A stretch of DNA of 30,857 bases. Source: a virus. Of the stretch, positions 13,742 through 20,776 are shown in pieces (position 1 is the stretch's first letter; every line of letters begins with the position of its first letter). Made by a program: the position numbers and the translations under genes. The DNA lies in IMG/VR virus record IMGVR_UViG_3300005841_000071, positions 1 through 30,857 of that record; one strand, written 5' to 3'. The notes beneath the pieces are model-generated. The model did no database searches and was not told the DNA's origin. It saw only the letters and a list, made by a program, of their open reading frames with translations.

Positions 13742-14030
13742 TGTCGTACTCCGCTTGTGAAATGAGCTTTTCGATCTCGTCGTGATGCGACGTCATGTAG
13801 AAGCGGAGACCGCCGAACTTCTCTTTGACCTGCATCGCTACGGGACGTTCTTCTGTCGGTAGCTTAGTGACGATCGCCTCGATCTTGCGCGAGAGCGTGA
13901 AAATGAGGTCAAACCAGCCGTCACCGCACTCGAATCCCCAGCACATGCAAGTCTCTCGCATCGACTTGGTGTGATCACCGAAGAGGATTGGGCACTCGCG
14001 ATAAAGCTGCTCTGTGTGCGCTTCGTTCAT
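13617..14030 (-). CDS. conserved phage protein with zinc-ribbon C-terminus
   Basis: The 137-aa protein belongs to a widespread uncharacterised phage family recognisable by ETCMCWGFECGDGWFDLI near residue 30 and VKEKFGGLRFY in the middle. The C-terminus carries CETCG...CLCDIC, a zinc ribbon. Its role is unknown even though homologues are common in many tailed phages. The ATG is coupled to the upstream stop by ATGA at 14027-14030. Confidence 0.8.
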   Translation of the reverse strand: MNEAHTEQLYRECPILFGDHTKSMRETCMCWGFECGDGWFDLIFTLSRKIEAIVTKLPTEERPVAMQVKEKFGGLRFYMTSHHDEIEKLISQAEYDSERTCETCGKPGTLHTDGWWRCLCDICEDAYQTKRRSRTKT

Positions 14031-14215
14031 GGCTGTGCAATAGTCTGCTTGGCGTTGAACCAGAAGCTATCGAACCGATTGAAGTCCGGATAGAAAGGCT
14101 CGACGGTCTTGAGCCTCACATTGCAATATTCTTCTGTCGCCGATGTGTCTTCCACGATGAACTCTACGATTACCCTGCTGCCCTTAGCGATCGGCGTACC
14201 GTTTTTGTCGTGCAT
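14027..14215 (-). CDS. hypothetical small beta protein, 62 aa
   Basis: A small, mostly beta-stranded protein (GTPIAKGSRVIVEFIVED, CNVRLKTVEPF) resembling SH3-barrel-like phage hypotheticals. The ATG at 14215 follows GGAGG by five bases. A TTG at 14227 in the same frame overlaps that ribosome binding site and is unlikely. It is the first gene after the 14216-14369 gap, so the gap may carry its control signals. Confidence 0.65.
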   Translation of the reverse strand: MHDKNGTPIAKGSRVIVEFIVEDTSATEEYCNVRLKTVEPFYPDFNRFDSFWFNAKQTIAQP

Positions 14216-14369
14216 TTTATCCTCCAAACAAACAGCTGCGCCGTCTTTTATTAGAGTCGGACGGCGCGTAACCGACTAGCCCGTTGAAATTGGGCCGATG
14301 ATGGGTGGGATGGCGCCATCAGCACCTGGTCGTTAGACTATGCGTGGTTACACGCATTCCCACGTTGGA
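14216..14369 (-). promoter_or_regulatory. non-coding region with three inverted repeats
   Basis: This 154-base gap is one of only two sizeable gaps in the window. It contains an 8-base perfect repeat GCGCCGTC/GACGGCGC (14238-14245 and 14260-14267) with a 14-base loop, a 12-base palindrome GATGGCGCCATC (14309-14320) flanked by GGTG and CACC, and a 7-base hairpin ATGCGTG-GTTA-CACGCAT (14340-14357). None is followed by a clean U-run in the transcript direction. A TCTAAT in one loop could be a -10 box, but no -35 box is evident. It is likely a regulatory or processing site, type not determined. Confidence 0.55.
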
Positions 14370-14792
14370 CTAGAATCGGTCGAAGCTCTCTTCTTCCTCT
14401 TCACCACCAGCAGAGTTACCACCGCTCTCCTGCTGTTCGCTATTGCTGCCCTCCGCTCGAGCACCACCGCAGAGTACGATGTTGTTCGCGACGACCTCGG
14501 ACTTGTAACGCTTGTTACCGTCCTTGTCCTCGTAGCTCGAATTGCGGATGCTTCCCTCGACGAGAATCCGCGATCCCTTCGTGAGGAACTTGGCGAGAGC
14601 CTCGCCACGCTTGCCCCACAGAGTGACCGTGTGCCACTGCGTGCTTTCCTGCCTGACCTTGTTTGCATCCAGATAGCTCTCGGTCGTAGCGAGCCTCATG
14701 TTGAGGACGGCTTTGCCCGAGTTTGTGTATCGAAGCTCCGGATCAGCTCCGAGGTTTCCAAGGAGTGTCGCTCTGTTCAGTCCATCAGCCAT
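14370..14792 (-). CDS. ssb: single-stranded DNA-binding protein
   Basis: This 140-aa SSB has an OB-fold sequence beginning LNRATLLGNLGADPELRYT and continuing with VLNMRLATTE, STQWHTVTLWGKRGEALAKFLTKGSRILVEGS, all SSB hallmarks. A Gly/Ser/Asn-rich linker leads to an acidic tail ending ESFDRF, the partner-binding tip equivalent to DIPF in bacterial SSB. It coats single-stranded DNA during replication and recombination and likely recruits the RadD-like helicase. The ATG at 14792 has GAGG eight bases upstream; an in-frame ATG at 14810 is possible but poorer. It overlaps the nuclease gene by 8 bases. Confidence 0.95.
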   Translation of the reverse strand: MADGLNRATLLGNLGADPELRYTNSGKAVLNMRLATTESYLDANKVRQESTQWHTVTLWGKRGEALAKFLTKGSRILVEGSIRNSSYEDKDGNKRYKSEVVANNIVLCGGARAEGSNSEQQESGGNSAGGEEEEESFDRF

Positions 14793-15759
14793 TTTCGTTT
14801 CCTCTTTCATTTCGAACGCGGGTTTCCTTGTAGGATCCCTTGTCTTTCATGTACATTTTCCCGTTGGGAAGTAAAAATCCGCCCGATTGGTCAACGTACA
14901 GCTTCAGTGATTTTTTAACCGCGTCGCCTGTCTTTGTCAACAGAGCCTTGATCTCGTACAGCTTGTTGGCTTGCTCGTCGTCTTTGATGTCACACGACGA
15001 GTCGATGTTGCTCAACAGATCAGCGCCCGTGTATTGCTCGAGCTTGCTCAAAGTAGCTGGGCAGGTACTAGCCATAGGGCAGTACAGATTCACGCAGTGC
15101 GGGCCAGGCGATGGTTCGCTGCCTGGCACGTGGAGGAACGCTGTGATAAAGCGTCCTTCGAACTCGTCGATCCTCTCCTTCTCCAGTACCCAGTGATGCG
15201 GGTAGCACTCACCAGACGCAACCTTCAGCACGATGCACACAACGCGTGTGGCATCGTAAATCCTTGCGGCTGCTAGGCCCAGGAAGTTCAGCTGATCCTT
15301 GTAAATTTCCCACGGGGTGTGCCCGGTTTTGTAGTCAACCACGCAAACTGTGCCGGGCTTAACTGCAATAAGATCTGCAGTACCGGGGAATTCTCCGTCA
15401 ACACAGCCTGTATAATCTCGCGGCTCTGGCTCGGTGAGTACCCGCGCCGTGCGAGTGTTGACATTATAGGCGACTTTCTGCTCGTGATACTTCGTGCCAC
15501 CGATGTGCTCTTGGTGCCACGTGTACAACGCCCAGCCGTCGACTTTCGCTTGCTCGAGCTTTTCTGGTGTGAGCTCGTGTTCATTGGCGAGAGCTTGCAG
15601 GTCTAGTTCAACGCCTGTGCTGTGGTGCTCAGCGATAGCGTGCGTTACGATGCCGTAATGCGCTCCTTCGCCTGTGTCATTGGGCGGAGCCGGGATGTCC
15701 GACCTCGCCCAATAACCGCACTTCATCAGCAGATTCGTTCTACTTGCCGACGCTTCCAT
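14785..15759 (-). CDS. Cas4/RecB-like PD-(D/E)XK exonuclease with Cys cluster (DUF2800-like)
   Basis: This 324-aa nuclease has Asp129 in GTADLIAV, Asp142-x-Lys144 in VVDYKTG and Gln156 in DQLNFLGLA, the PD-(D/E)XK core of RecB/Cas4 nucleases. One Cys near the N-terminus (Cys14) plus three near the C-terminus (Cys222, 227, 233) match the spacing seen in Cas4 and AddB iron-sulfur nucleases. It probably resects DNA ends for the Sak4-like ATPase encoded immediately upstream, forming a phage recombination pair. The start overlaps the upstream gene by 20 bases. No CRISPR genes are nearby, so an adaptation role is unlikely. Confidence 0.85.
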   Translation of the reverse strand: MEASASRTNLLMKCGYWARSDIPAPPNDTGEGAHYGIVTHAIAEHHSTGVELDLQALANEHELTPEKLEQAKVDGWALYTWHQEHIGGTKYHEQKVAYNVNTRTARVLTEPEPRDYTGCVDGEFPGTADLIAVKPGTVCVVDYKTGHTPWEIYKDQLNFLGLAAARIYDATRVVCIVLKVASGECYPHHWVLEKERIDEFEGRFITAFLHVPGSEPSPGPHCVNLYCPMASTCPATLSKLEQYTGADLLSNIDSSCDIKDDEQANKLYEIKALLTKTGDAVKKSLKLYVDQSGGFLLPNGKMYMKDKGSYKETRVRNERGNENG

Positions 15760-16468
15760 TTTCCGTCTTGGGTGCGCCGTCGGAGAGCCAAGCCTTCACA
15801 AGATTTGCGAAGTTTTCACCTGGTTTCTCGAAGACCTTACCGTCGACGTCAGGACAGCGTGTCTTGCCGATGACGAAGTTGTGCTCCATCGTCATCATAC
15901 CCTCGATGTCGAGGTTGTATACGAAGTTGTCGCGCATCTCGCCAGCAAGGCCCAGCTTCTTAACCTGCTTCTTGCCGTTGGCGCCTTCCTCGATCACGTG
16001 CTCGGTCTTCGCTCGGACCGTCATGATCAGGTGGATAGGCGCAGACAGAATCTGCTGAACCATCCGCTGATAGATCGGGTCAACGACCTTCCACGCACCG
16101 AAACTGTCGTATTTACCACCACGAGCAGCAGCTTTCTTCGCTTCTTGGTCGACTAGCGAGAGAAAGCCTCCTTCGCTGTTCCAGAAGTGCGTGAGGCTGT
16201 CGATGACGAGCACATCATACTCGCTTGCGGCTTCTTTGATGAGCTTGCCGATCTTGTCGGGATGGTACGGCTCGGTGAGCTGGCACACATCGAATTCGAA
16301 CTCCTTAGCGTACTTGCTAGCGGAGCCGTACTCGGTGTCGCCGAAAGCAACACGGCCAAACTGAGAAGCGATCTTGAGAGCGGAATACGTCTTACCAGAG
16401 CCGGAAGGACCCTGGATGCCGAGACGCAGCTTTGCTTGTGATTTTGTCGCTCGTTGAAAAACTGACAT
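15740..16468 (-). CDS. Sak4-like RecA-fold ATPase (annealing/recombination)
   Basis: This 242-aa single RecA-like domain has Walker A GPSGSGKT (20-27), Walker B VLVIDS (86-91) and an arginine-containing segment IMTVRAKTEH. It matches phage AAA_24/Sak4-type proteins, which function as single-strand annealing or recombinase factors, often near SSB and a Cas4-like nuclease as here. Acting on single-stranded DNA, it probably supports replication-linked recombination. A GGAGG lies about eleven bases before the ATG, and a 27-base gap separates it from the upstream gene. Confidence 0.88.
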   Translation of the reverse strand: MSVFQRATKSQAKLRLGIQGPSGSGKTYSALKIASQFGRVAFGDTEYGSASKYAKEFEFDVCQLTEPYHPDKIGKLIKEAASEYDVLVIDSLTHFWNSEGGFLSLVDQEAKKAAARGGKYDSFGAWKVVDPIYQRMVQQILSAPIHLIMTVRAKTEHVIEEGANGKKQVKKLGLAGEMRDNFVYNLDIEGMMTMEHNFVIGKTRCPDVDGKVFEKPGENFANLVKAWLSDGAPKTENGSVGK

Positions 16469-16495
16469 TTGGTGTTCATCCTCCAGCTACTAAAT

Positions 16496-16684
16496 TTAAG
16501 TAGCGAGAACGCCAGTGTCTAGTTCTTCCTTATCGGCTGGCGAGAGAGCGTTCTTTTTGTTTTTGTAAATCCGGTTGAAATGCTCAGGATCACACACTGG
16601 GCATTCAGGCTCGAATGGGCGATAACGCTCTCCCGACTTGGCACGCCTATATCCTTTTTTGTTGGGTCTTCTACTTCTACTCAC
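16496..16684 (-). CDS. small basic protein, 62 aa
   Basis: Its N-terminal 25 residues are strongly Arg/Lys-rich, suggestive of nucleic-acid binding, followed by a CPVC pair and an acidic C-terminal half. No family is recognised. The GTG start overlaps the upstream metalloprotease-like stop by one base (TAGTG). The next gene downstream is the Sak4-like ATPase. Confidence 0.55.
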   Translation of the reverse strand: MSRSRRPNKKGYRRAKSGERYRPFEPECPVCDPEHFNRIYKNKKNALSPADKEELDTGVLAT

Positions 16685-17013
16685 TATCGAGATATCTGAT
16701 CCAAATAGAAGGCGAGCCGGCTGGAAAGCTTTTCTACAAACTCTTCTTCGATCATCTGATCGAGGCCGAGATCGCGCATGGCCACGTGCACCAGCTCGTG
16801 AATCGTGGTATCCAGCTTGTCGTGCTCTGGCTGTTCGCTGTCGATGTAGATCTTACCTTTGCGCTTACCACCAAAGTAGACCTTACCAACGACCCAGCGC
16901 TTGCCATCTTTGAAGATACCAGGAAATTTACGTGCAGGAGCGTGAAAGATTCGCCACTCCTGCCCGTCCACGCCTGTGAACTGCGTCTTTAACTCTGGCT
17001 TACCGCGGCGCAC
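16684..17013 (-). CDS. HExxH zinc metalloprotease-like protein
   Basis: The protein has the motif IHELVHVAMRDLGLD with HELVH as the zinc-binding HExxH, flanked by a conserved acidic helix. This layout matches short SprT/WSS1-like phage metallopeptidase domains whose substrates are unknown. The GTG at 17013 (109 aa) overlaps the serine protease stop by 14 bases; a 122-residue start at 17052 would extend further into that gene. It could cleave DNA-protein crosslinks or phage/host proteins, which is inference from family only. Confidence 0.65.
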   Translation of the reverse strand: MRRGKPELKTQFTGVDGQEWRIFHAPARKFPGIFKDGKRWVVGKVYFGGKRKGKIYIDSEQPEHDKLDTTIHELVHVAMRDLGLDQMIEEEFVEKLSSRLAFYLDQISR

Positions 17014-17689
17014 GGGTAAGAAATCCTCGCAGAGCAGGCAGAGGGATAGCATAGCCCAAACCAGGCGTACCACTCTTCATGCTAACAATGCCCACGAGAT
17101 TCCCAGATCGATCGAACACCCCAGACCCACTACCGCCGTTGTTCATGACGAGAGAGGCAACGCCCATGAACGGACCAGTTAGATCGTGTGCAGGCCCCAC
17201 ACCAATCTCGCTGTAGTAGTTAGTGACGAGGCCCGTGCAGAACGTCCAGTAGTTGAGAGTTGGATGCGCCATCATGAGGAGCGAGCTCCCAACAGGAGGC
17301 CCCTGCTCGGCGAGCTTCGCTACGGGATGCAGCGGTGGCAACGCCACATCAATAAGCGACAAGTCGTATTTGGGGGCCAGCGCTACCACTGTAGCCTCAT
17401 GCGTGGCTTTCGGGTCAGACACGATGCCAGAGACCTCACCCGCCGTCAGAACGTAAATCTTGTCCTCGCCGTCCGTACAATGCTTGGCCGTCAACACGCG
17501 CGATCGACCGACCCAGACTCCGCCGCAGTAGGGGAACCATTGGCCGTCGTCGTTCTGTTTGACTAGCGCAACCGTCTCGTTCTGTAGATCAGAAACCGTC
17601 GGCTGCTGGCCGCCTGCTCCACAACGCGTGCAAGCTGTCGTAGCGAGTACAAAAATCGCCACCAAAAAAAGAGCCCAGATCTTTCGCAT
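17000..17689 (-). CDS. trypsin-like serine protease lipoprotein
   Basis: This 229-aa protein has a signal peptide (MRKIWALFLVAIFVLATTAC) whose lipobox Cys20 predicts lipidation. A chymotrypsin-fold domain follows, with His70 in LTAKHC, Asp109 in YDLSLID and Ser187 in NGGSGSGV as the expected triad. The mature enzyme should sit at the inner or outer membrane of a Gram-negative-type host, or at the membrane of a Gram-positive host. Phage-encoded secreted trypsin-like lipoproteins are uncommon. It might aid lysis, cut surface receptors or exclude superinfection, but there is no direct evidence. The ATG at 17689 has GGAGG five bases upstream. Confidence 0.85.
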   Translation of the reverse strand: MRKIWALFLVAIFVLATTACTRCGAGGQQPTVSDLQNETVALVKQNDDGQWFPYCGGVWVGRSRVLTAKHCTDGEDKIYVLTAGEVSGIVSDPKATHEATVVALAPKYDLSLIDVALPPLHPVAKLAEQGPPVGSSLLMMAHPTLNYWTFCTGLVTNYYSEIGVGPAHDLTGPFMGVASLVMNNGGSGSGVFDRSGNLVGIVSMKSGTPGLGYAIPLPALRGFLTRAPR

Positions 17690-17741
17690 GAACGCCTCCA
17701 TTTTGAGGTTAACCATCTGACGAGCGTGTGTCTAGCACTGA

Positions 17742-17860
17742 CCACCACCTATTATTTGTTCTCCAACTTTTCCCTATCTCTTTTTTTTTCTTTATTTCTT
17801 CTCTCTCATTTCTTTCTTAATCCAATCTCAATATTTTCCAGATAAAATAGTAGGTGGTGG
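17742..17860. repeat. 16-base inverted repeat around a polypurine/polypyrimidine tract
   Basis: Within the non-coding stretch 17690-17861, CCACCACCTATTATTT (17742-17757) is mirrored by AAATAGTAGGTGGTGG (17845-17860), a 15 of 16 complementary pair. The 87 bases between are almost pure pyrimidine on the plus strand, including a nine-T run, and so purine-rich in the minus-strand transcript. The arm abuts the transglycosylase stop codon at 17862. A long-range stem holding a purine-rich loop, a replication origin or a late-transcript boundary are all possible. The A-run lies on the transcript side, so it is not a U-tract terminator. Confidence 0.6.
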
Positions 17861-17861
17861 G

Positions 17862-18587
17862 TTATCTGGCGAACAGCTTGACAATGAAGGACCACAAGAC
17901 GGAGATCCAAGACGCGGGCTTGACAGGAGCTGGAATCTCGGGGATGGTCGGCAAGTAGACTTCGTACTCGGGCACGGGCGCAACTGTCGGCTCTGCTGGC
18001 CCCACAGGTCGAGGCGTCGCCTCGATTTGGATGCGTGGCTTGGCTTCAGCAGCAATAAGAACGTTCCTCACAGCCTGGCAGATCTCTCCTCGAGTTATCT
18101 TACCATCTTTGTTTCCCATCGTGTCGAAACCAGCGTTCTGTCGATACGTGATCGGCTTGCTGTTCTTATCAGCAATGACATAGTCGTTGTCCTTGTCGAT
18201 CGCTGCAGGCCAGAACACGGCGCAATAGAGAGCTTCCAGCGTGTCGAGTTTTTTGCCCTTTTGCTTGAAATACTTCACTACGTACATCATCTGCTCGGTG
18301 AAGCTCATTTTAGCGAACTTCTCCGTAGCGAGTTTTTTGTTCTCGTCGGTCACTTTCCAACCGAGGAGACCGCACGCGATCTCGGGCATAAACTGGATCA
18401 AACCAACAGCGCCCGAACCTGCGCGGTTGAGTTGGGAGGTCAGCCAGCTGCCTCCCGTCTCGAAACGAATGACAGCAGCAAGGTTGTCCACATGCGTGCC
18501 GATTTGATCCGCCGCAGTCGCGAGCGTTCGGAGCTCTGGCTGTGTGAGACGATCGATTCCTGTTACATGTGCCACTGTCGTTTCCAT
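17862..18587 (-). CDS. endolysin, SLT-type lytic transglycosylase-like
   Basis: The 241-aa protein contains a lysozyme-like domain in which Glu43 (AVIRFETGGSW) is the candidate catalytic acid and AVGLIQFMP (60-68) is the typical SLT/transglycosylase motif, so it should cut peptidoglycan glycan strands. A second region, GFDTMGNKDGKITRGE, resembles an EF-hand/calcium loop. A Pro-rich linker follows, and a hydrophobic C-terminal end (SWISVLWSFIVKLF) may be a membrane anchor, which is unusual for endolysins. It follows a holin-like gene directly. The ATG at 18587 has a weak ribosome binding site; a longer start at 18629 overlaps the holin. Confidence 0.8.
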   Translation of the reverse strand: METTVAHVTGIDRLTQPELRTLATAADQIGTHVDNLAAVIRFETGGSWLTSQLNRAGSGAVGLIQFMPEIACGLLGWKVTDENKKLATEKFAKMSFTEQMMYVVKYFKQKGKKLDTLEALYCAVFWPAAIDKDNDYVIADKNSKPITYRQNAGFDTMGNKDGKITRGEICQAVRNVLIAAEAKPRIQIEATPRPVGPAEPTVAPVPEYEVYLPTIPEIPAPVKPASWISVLWSFIVKLFAR

Positions 18588-18588
18588 T

Positions 18589-18762
18589 TTACTTCTTGCC
18601 GAAGGAAGAGAACACCTTGTAAAGACCAACCGCGTCGTTGGCCGCAGTCACGATGATTTTGCCGACCGCGGTGTCGTCCTGCTTGAAAGCGTGAACGGCC
18701 ATAGCAGCAGCGGAGAGGAGGCCAGTCACAGCACCGTAGTACGTAAGAAGAGTTGTTAGCAT
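18589..18762 (-). CDS. putative holin, 57 aa
   Basis: The 57-residue protein has one clear hydrophobic segment (LLTYYGAVTGLLSAAAMAV, 5-23) and a Lys-rich C-terminus, the size and layout of small holin or pinholin candidates. It sits immediately before the endolysin and directly after another membrane protein, with a TAATG overlap at 18762. Its identity rests on context and hydropathy only. Confidence 0.55.
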   Translation of the reverse strand: MLTTLLTYYGAVTGLLSAAAMAVHAFKQDDTAVGKIIVTAANDAVGLYKVFSSFGKK

Positions 18763-19052
18763 TATTTTTGTCCTTTGCTACGCACGGAGTCGGCAATCAA
18801 CTGCGCCATTGCAGTTAGATCGTCGCGCCGTACCATGTTGTCGCGAATATCAGACACTTCTGCTTTGAGCTCGCCCAGCATAGCTGTTTGACCGCTAGAC
18901 TGAGCTTTCAGCGTGGCGTTGTCTACTTTAAGCGCTACAATCTCGGCTTCTGCGGTTTTGAGTCGGCCAGAGTAGCTGGCCATGATCTTCCCTAGAATGC
19001 CGGTTATGAAAGTCAGCGCTGCAATAGCGACTGAAAGAAGTTCAAGTGACAT
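18762..19052 (-). CDS. membrane-anchored coiled-coil protein (possible holin or i-spanin)
   Basis: The protein has an N-terminal hydrophobic span (LLSVAIAALTFITGILGKIMA, 4-24), then a coiled coil at about 30-75 (GRLKTAEAEIVALKVDNATLK...). This type II membrane layout fits inner-membrane spanin components or hemolysin-XhlA-like holins. It is placed at the start of the lysis cassette, 9 bases after the fibre gene. Confidence 0.55.
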   Translation of the reverse strand: MSLELLSVAIAALTFITGILGKIMASYSGRLKTAEAEIVALKVDNATLKAQSSGQTAMLGELKAEVSDIRDNMVRRDDLTAMAQLIADSVRSKGQK

Positions 19053-19061
19053 ATGCTGCCT

Positions 19062-20771
19062 TTAAGCGGTAGTGCTATCAGTAACCCAACCAAGGTTGGC
19101 CATAGCTGTTAGAAGAGATGCTAGTGCTGCGTTTCCACCTCTAGAACCAGTGACTGTTGGTTTGGCCACAGGAGTAGCACCGAACACACCAATACCGGTG
19201 GCGTTTGCTGCAATTTTGATACCATTATCCACTGCCAATCCAACAGAACCGCCCGATGGTACGTTTAGAATCGATACAGTGGCGCCATCTGTTAGAAGCG
19301 TATAGTTTGTCGCTGTAGGAGATGCAATAGCTCCTTTGGCAAAAATTGCCCCATAAAATGCAGAAAACCTTCGGAAGGCTAAGAGGTTGTTACCAGCATG
19401 TTTAACAATCAGAGCGTCCTCATCTGTTTCTACAGCACCAGATACAGGAGCAAACAGATTGACGACTACGTCTCCGGACTTTTTGTTATTAGGTCCAACA
19501 GCCTGCTGCGGCGTGATATTCAAAGCTGTGGCAGCAATGTCTGTAGTAAGAGCGCCGTGTTTCAAAATAGGAGCAGAGATCGATTTATCAAAAAGAATAT
19601 TACCAGCCACTTCCAAGCGTTCTGTTGGCGCTGTGCTATCATTGGCGACTCTAAGCCCGTTAGGTCCTGCTATCGCGCTAATGCGATCTCCCACAGTAGA
19701 CTGCGCTGCTCTTAGGAGGATTTTACCGATTGAGTCTAAATAAATATTACCAACGTCTGCTCGCATTTGAAAAATAGATGCAAACGGCGCGCGAAAGCTA
19801 AATTGACTAGTAGTAGGATCTGGGCCGCATGTTACTTGTGGGCTAACACCTTCTGAGTAAAACTGGATGATGTCAAAGTTCTCTTCTCGAATGCGGACTC
19901 CAAAAGAGTCAATAGCACCAACGCCTCTACGAGATCTGATGACAACTCCACCACCGTTTCTAGTACCGCCGGGAAAGTTAACGGCTTGACCTTCCAAGAT
20001 AAGGTCGCGGCCATGCTCGTCTGCAACAGTTGGCTCAACTCTAAGAGTGAAAGGATTTCCTTTTTGGAACTCCAAAACGTTGTCAATTAAAGAAGCTCTC
20101 AGATTACCCGCTATTTTTAGTTGAACTTGCCCAGTGACGAATCCGCTACCAGCTTCCAGAACCAGAGTGCCTCCAGTTGTCGATCCTGTGCCCGTAGCAT
20201 TAGGAGCTTTAATGGTAAGAGATGGTGCTGTGCCTCCTGCTACAGAGTAATCTAAGCCAGACAATGACCCAGCTACACCTGTATCCCATTGAAGGTTTGT
20301 GCTGACCAGCGGAGCCTGTAATAGCTGAGTAACTGTGCCAGCTGGGCTCTTGAAACTCAGAGCTCCGTTGTTGGCTGCATCACTGAAAATGACTTGCCCA
20401 GCTGTGGGAGCCGCAACAGCTGTGCTTGGTACATACGCTGGCCGCAGCGGCCCGAAGGCTGCGGTAATAGCAACGCTCTGTACAGCTAGCGACAAACTAT
20501 ATACTACGGCTGCTTGATCCACCAAGATTATGGTGTAATTTCCAGGCTTGTCTGGTGTGAACTGTGGGGCAGACCCATTAGTTGTGTTGAGCTCTGTCTT
20601 GCTATCTTTCGGTACGCCTAGAGTCCACAAGTACGAGGAAGGTGTTGTACCAACAACAGACAATTGGCACAAGATGCCAGTTAACACAGTGCTAATAGGA
20701 GCCGGATTTTGAACTCCAGCAGAGTTAACAACGCCGGCACCGCCGGTTTGTATAAGTTGAATACCAGGCAT
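19062..20771 (-). CDS. tail fibre protein with N-terminal Ig/PKD-like domain
   Basis: This 569-aa, Ala/Gly/Ser/Thr-rich protein begins with a region (about 28-100) reading like an Ig/PKD-fold domain with SYLWTLG and GNYTIILVD strands. Repetitive beta-rich shaft modules follow, such as NATGTGSTTGGTLVLEAGSG. The C-terminal part resembles the shaft rather than a known peptidase. It probably forms trimeric receptor-binding fibres. It is paralogous in shaft motifs to the 686-aa fibre encoded just upstream. Confidence 0.75.
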   Translation of the reverse strand: MPGIQLIQTGGAGVVNSAGVQNPAPISTVLTGILCQLSVVGTTPSSYLWTLGVPKDSKTELNTTNGSAPQFTPDKPGNYTIILVDQAAVVYSLSLAVQSVAITAAFGPLRPAYVPSTAVAAPTAGQVIFSDAANNGALSFKSPAGTVTQLLQAPLVSTNLQWDTGVAGSLSGLDYSVAGGTAPSLTIKAPNATGTGSTTGGTLVLEAGSGFVTGQVQLKIAGNLRASLIDNVLEFQKGNPFTLRVEPTVADEHGRDLILEGQAVNFPGGTRNGGGVVIRSRRGVGAIDSFGVRIREENFDIIQFYSEGVSPQVTCGPDPTTSQFSFRAPFASIFQMRADVGNIYLDSIGKILLRAAQSTVGDRISAIAGPNGLRVANDSTAPTERLEVAGNILFDKSISAPILKHGALTTDIAATALNITPQQAVGPNNKKSGDVVVNLFAPVSGAVETDEDALIVKHAGNNLLAFRRFSAFYGAIFAKGAIASPTATNYTLLTDGATVSILNVPSGGSVGLAVDNGIKIAANATGIGVFGATPVAKPTVTGSRGGNAALASLLTAMANLGWVTDSTTA

Positions 20772-20776
20772 TTTTT

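Noticed and set aside
14216-14369. Possible tRNA
   Set aside because: Hairpins are present but no acceptor-D-anticodon-T cloverleaf or T-loop GGTTCRA-like sequence can be assembled.
17770-17800. Poly-T run as a rho-independent terminator
   Set aside because: All genes are on the minus strand, so the transcript carries an A-run here, not U, and no GC stem directly precedes it in the right direction.
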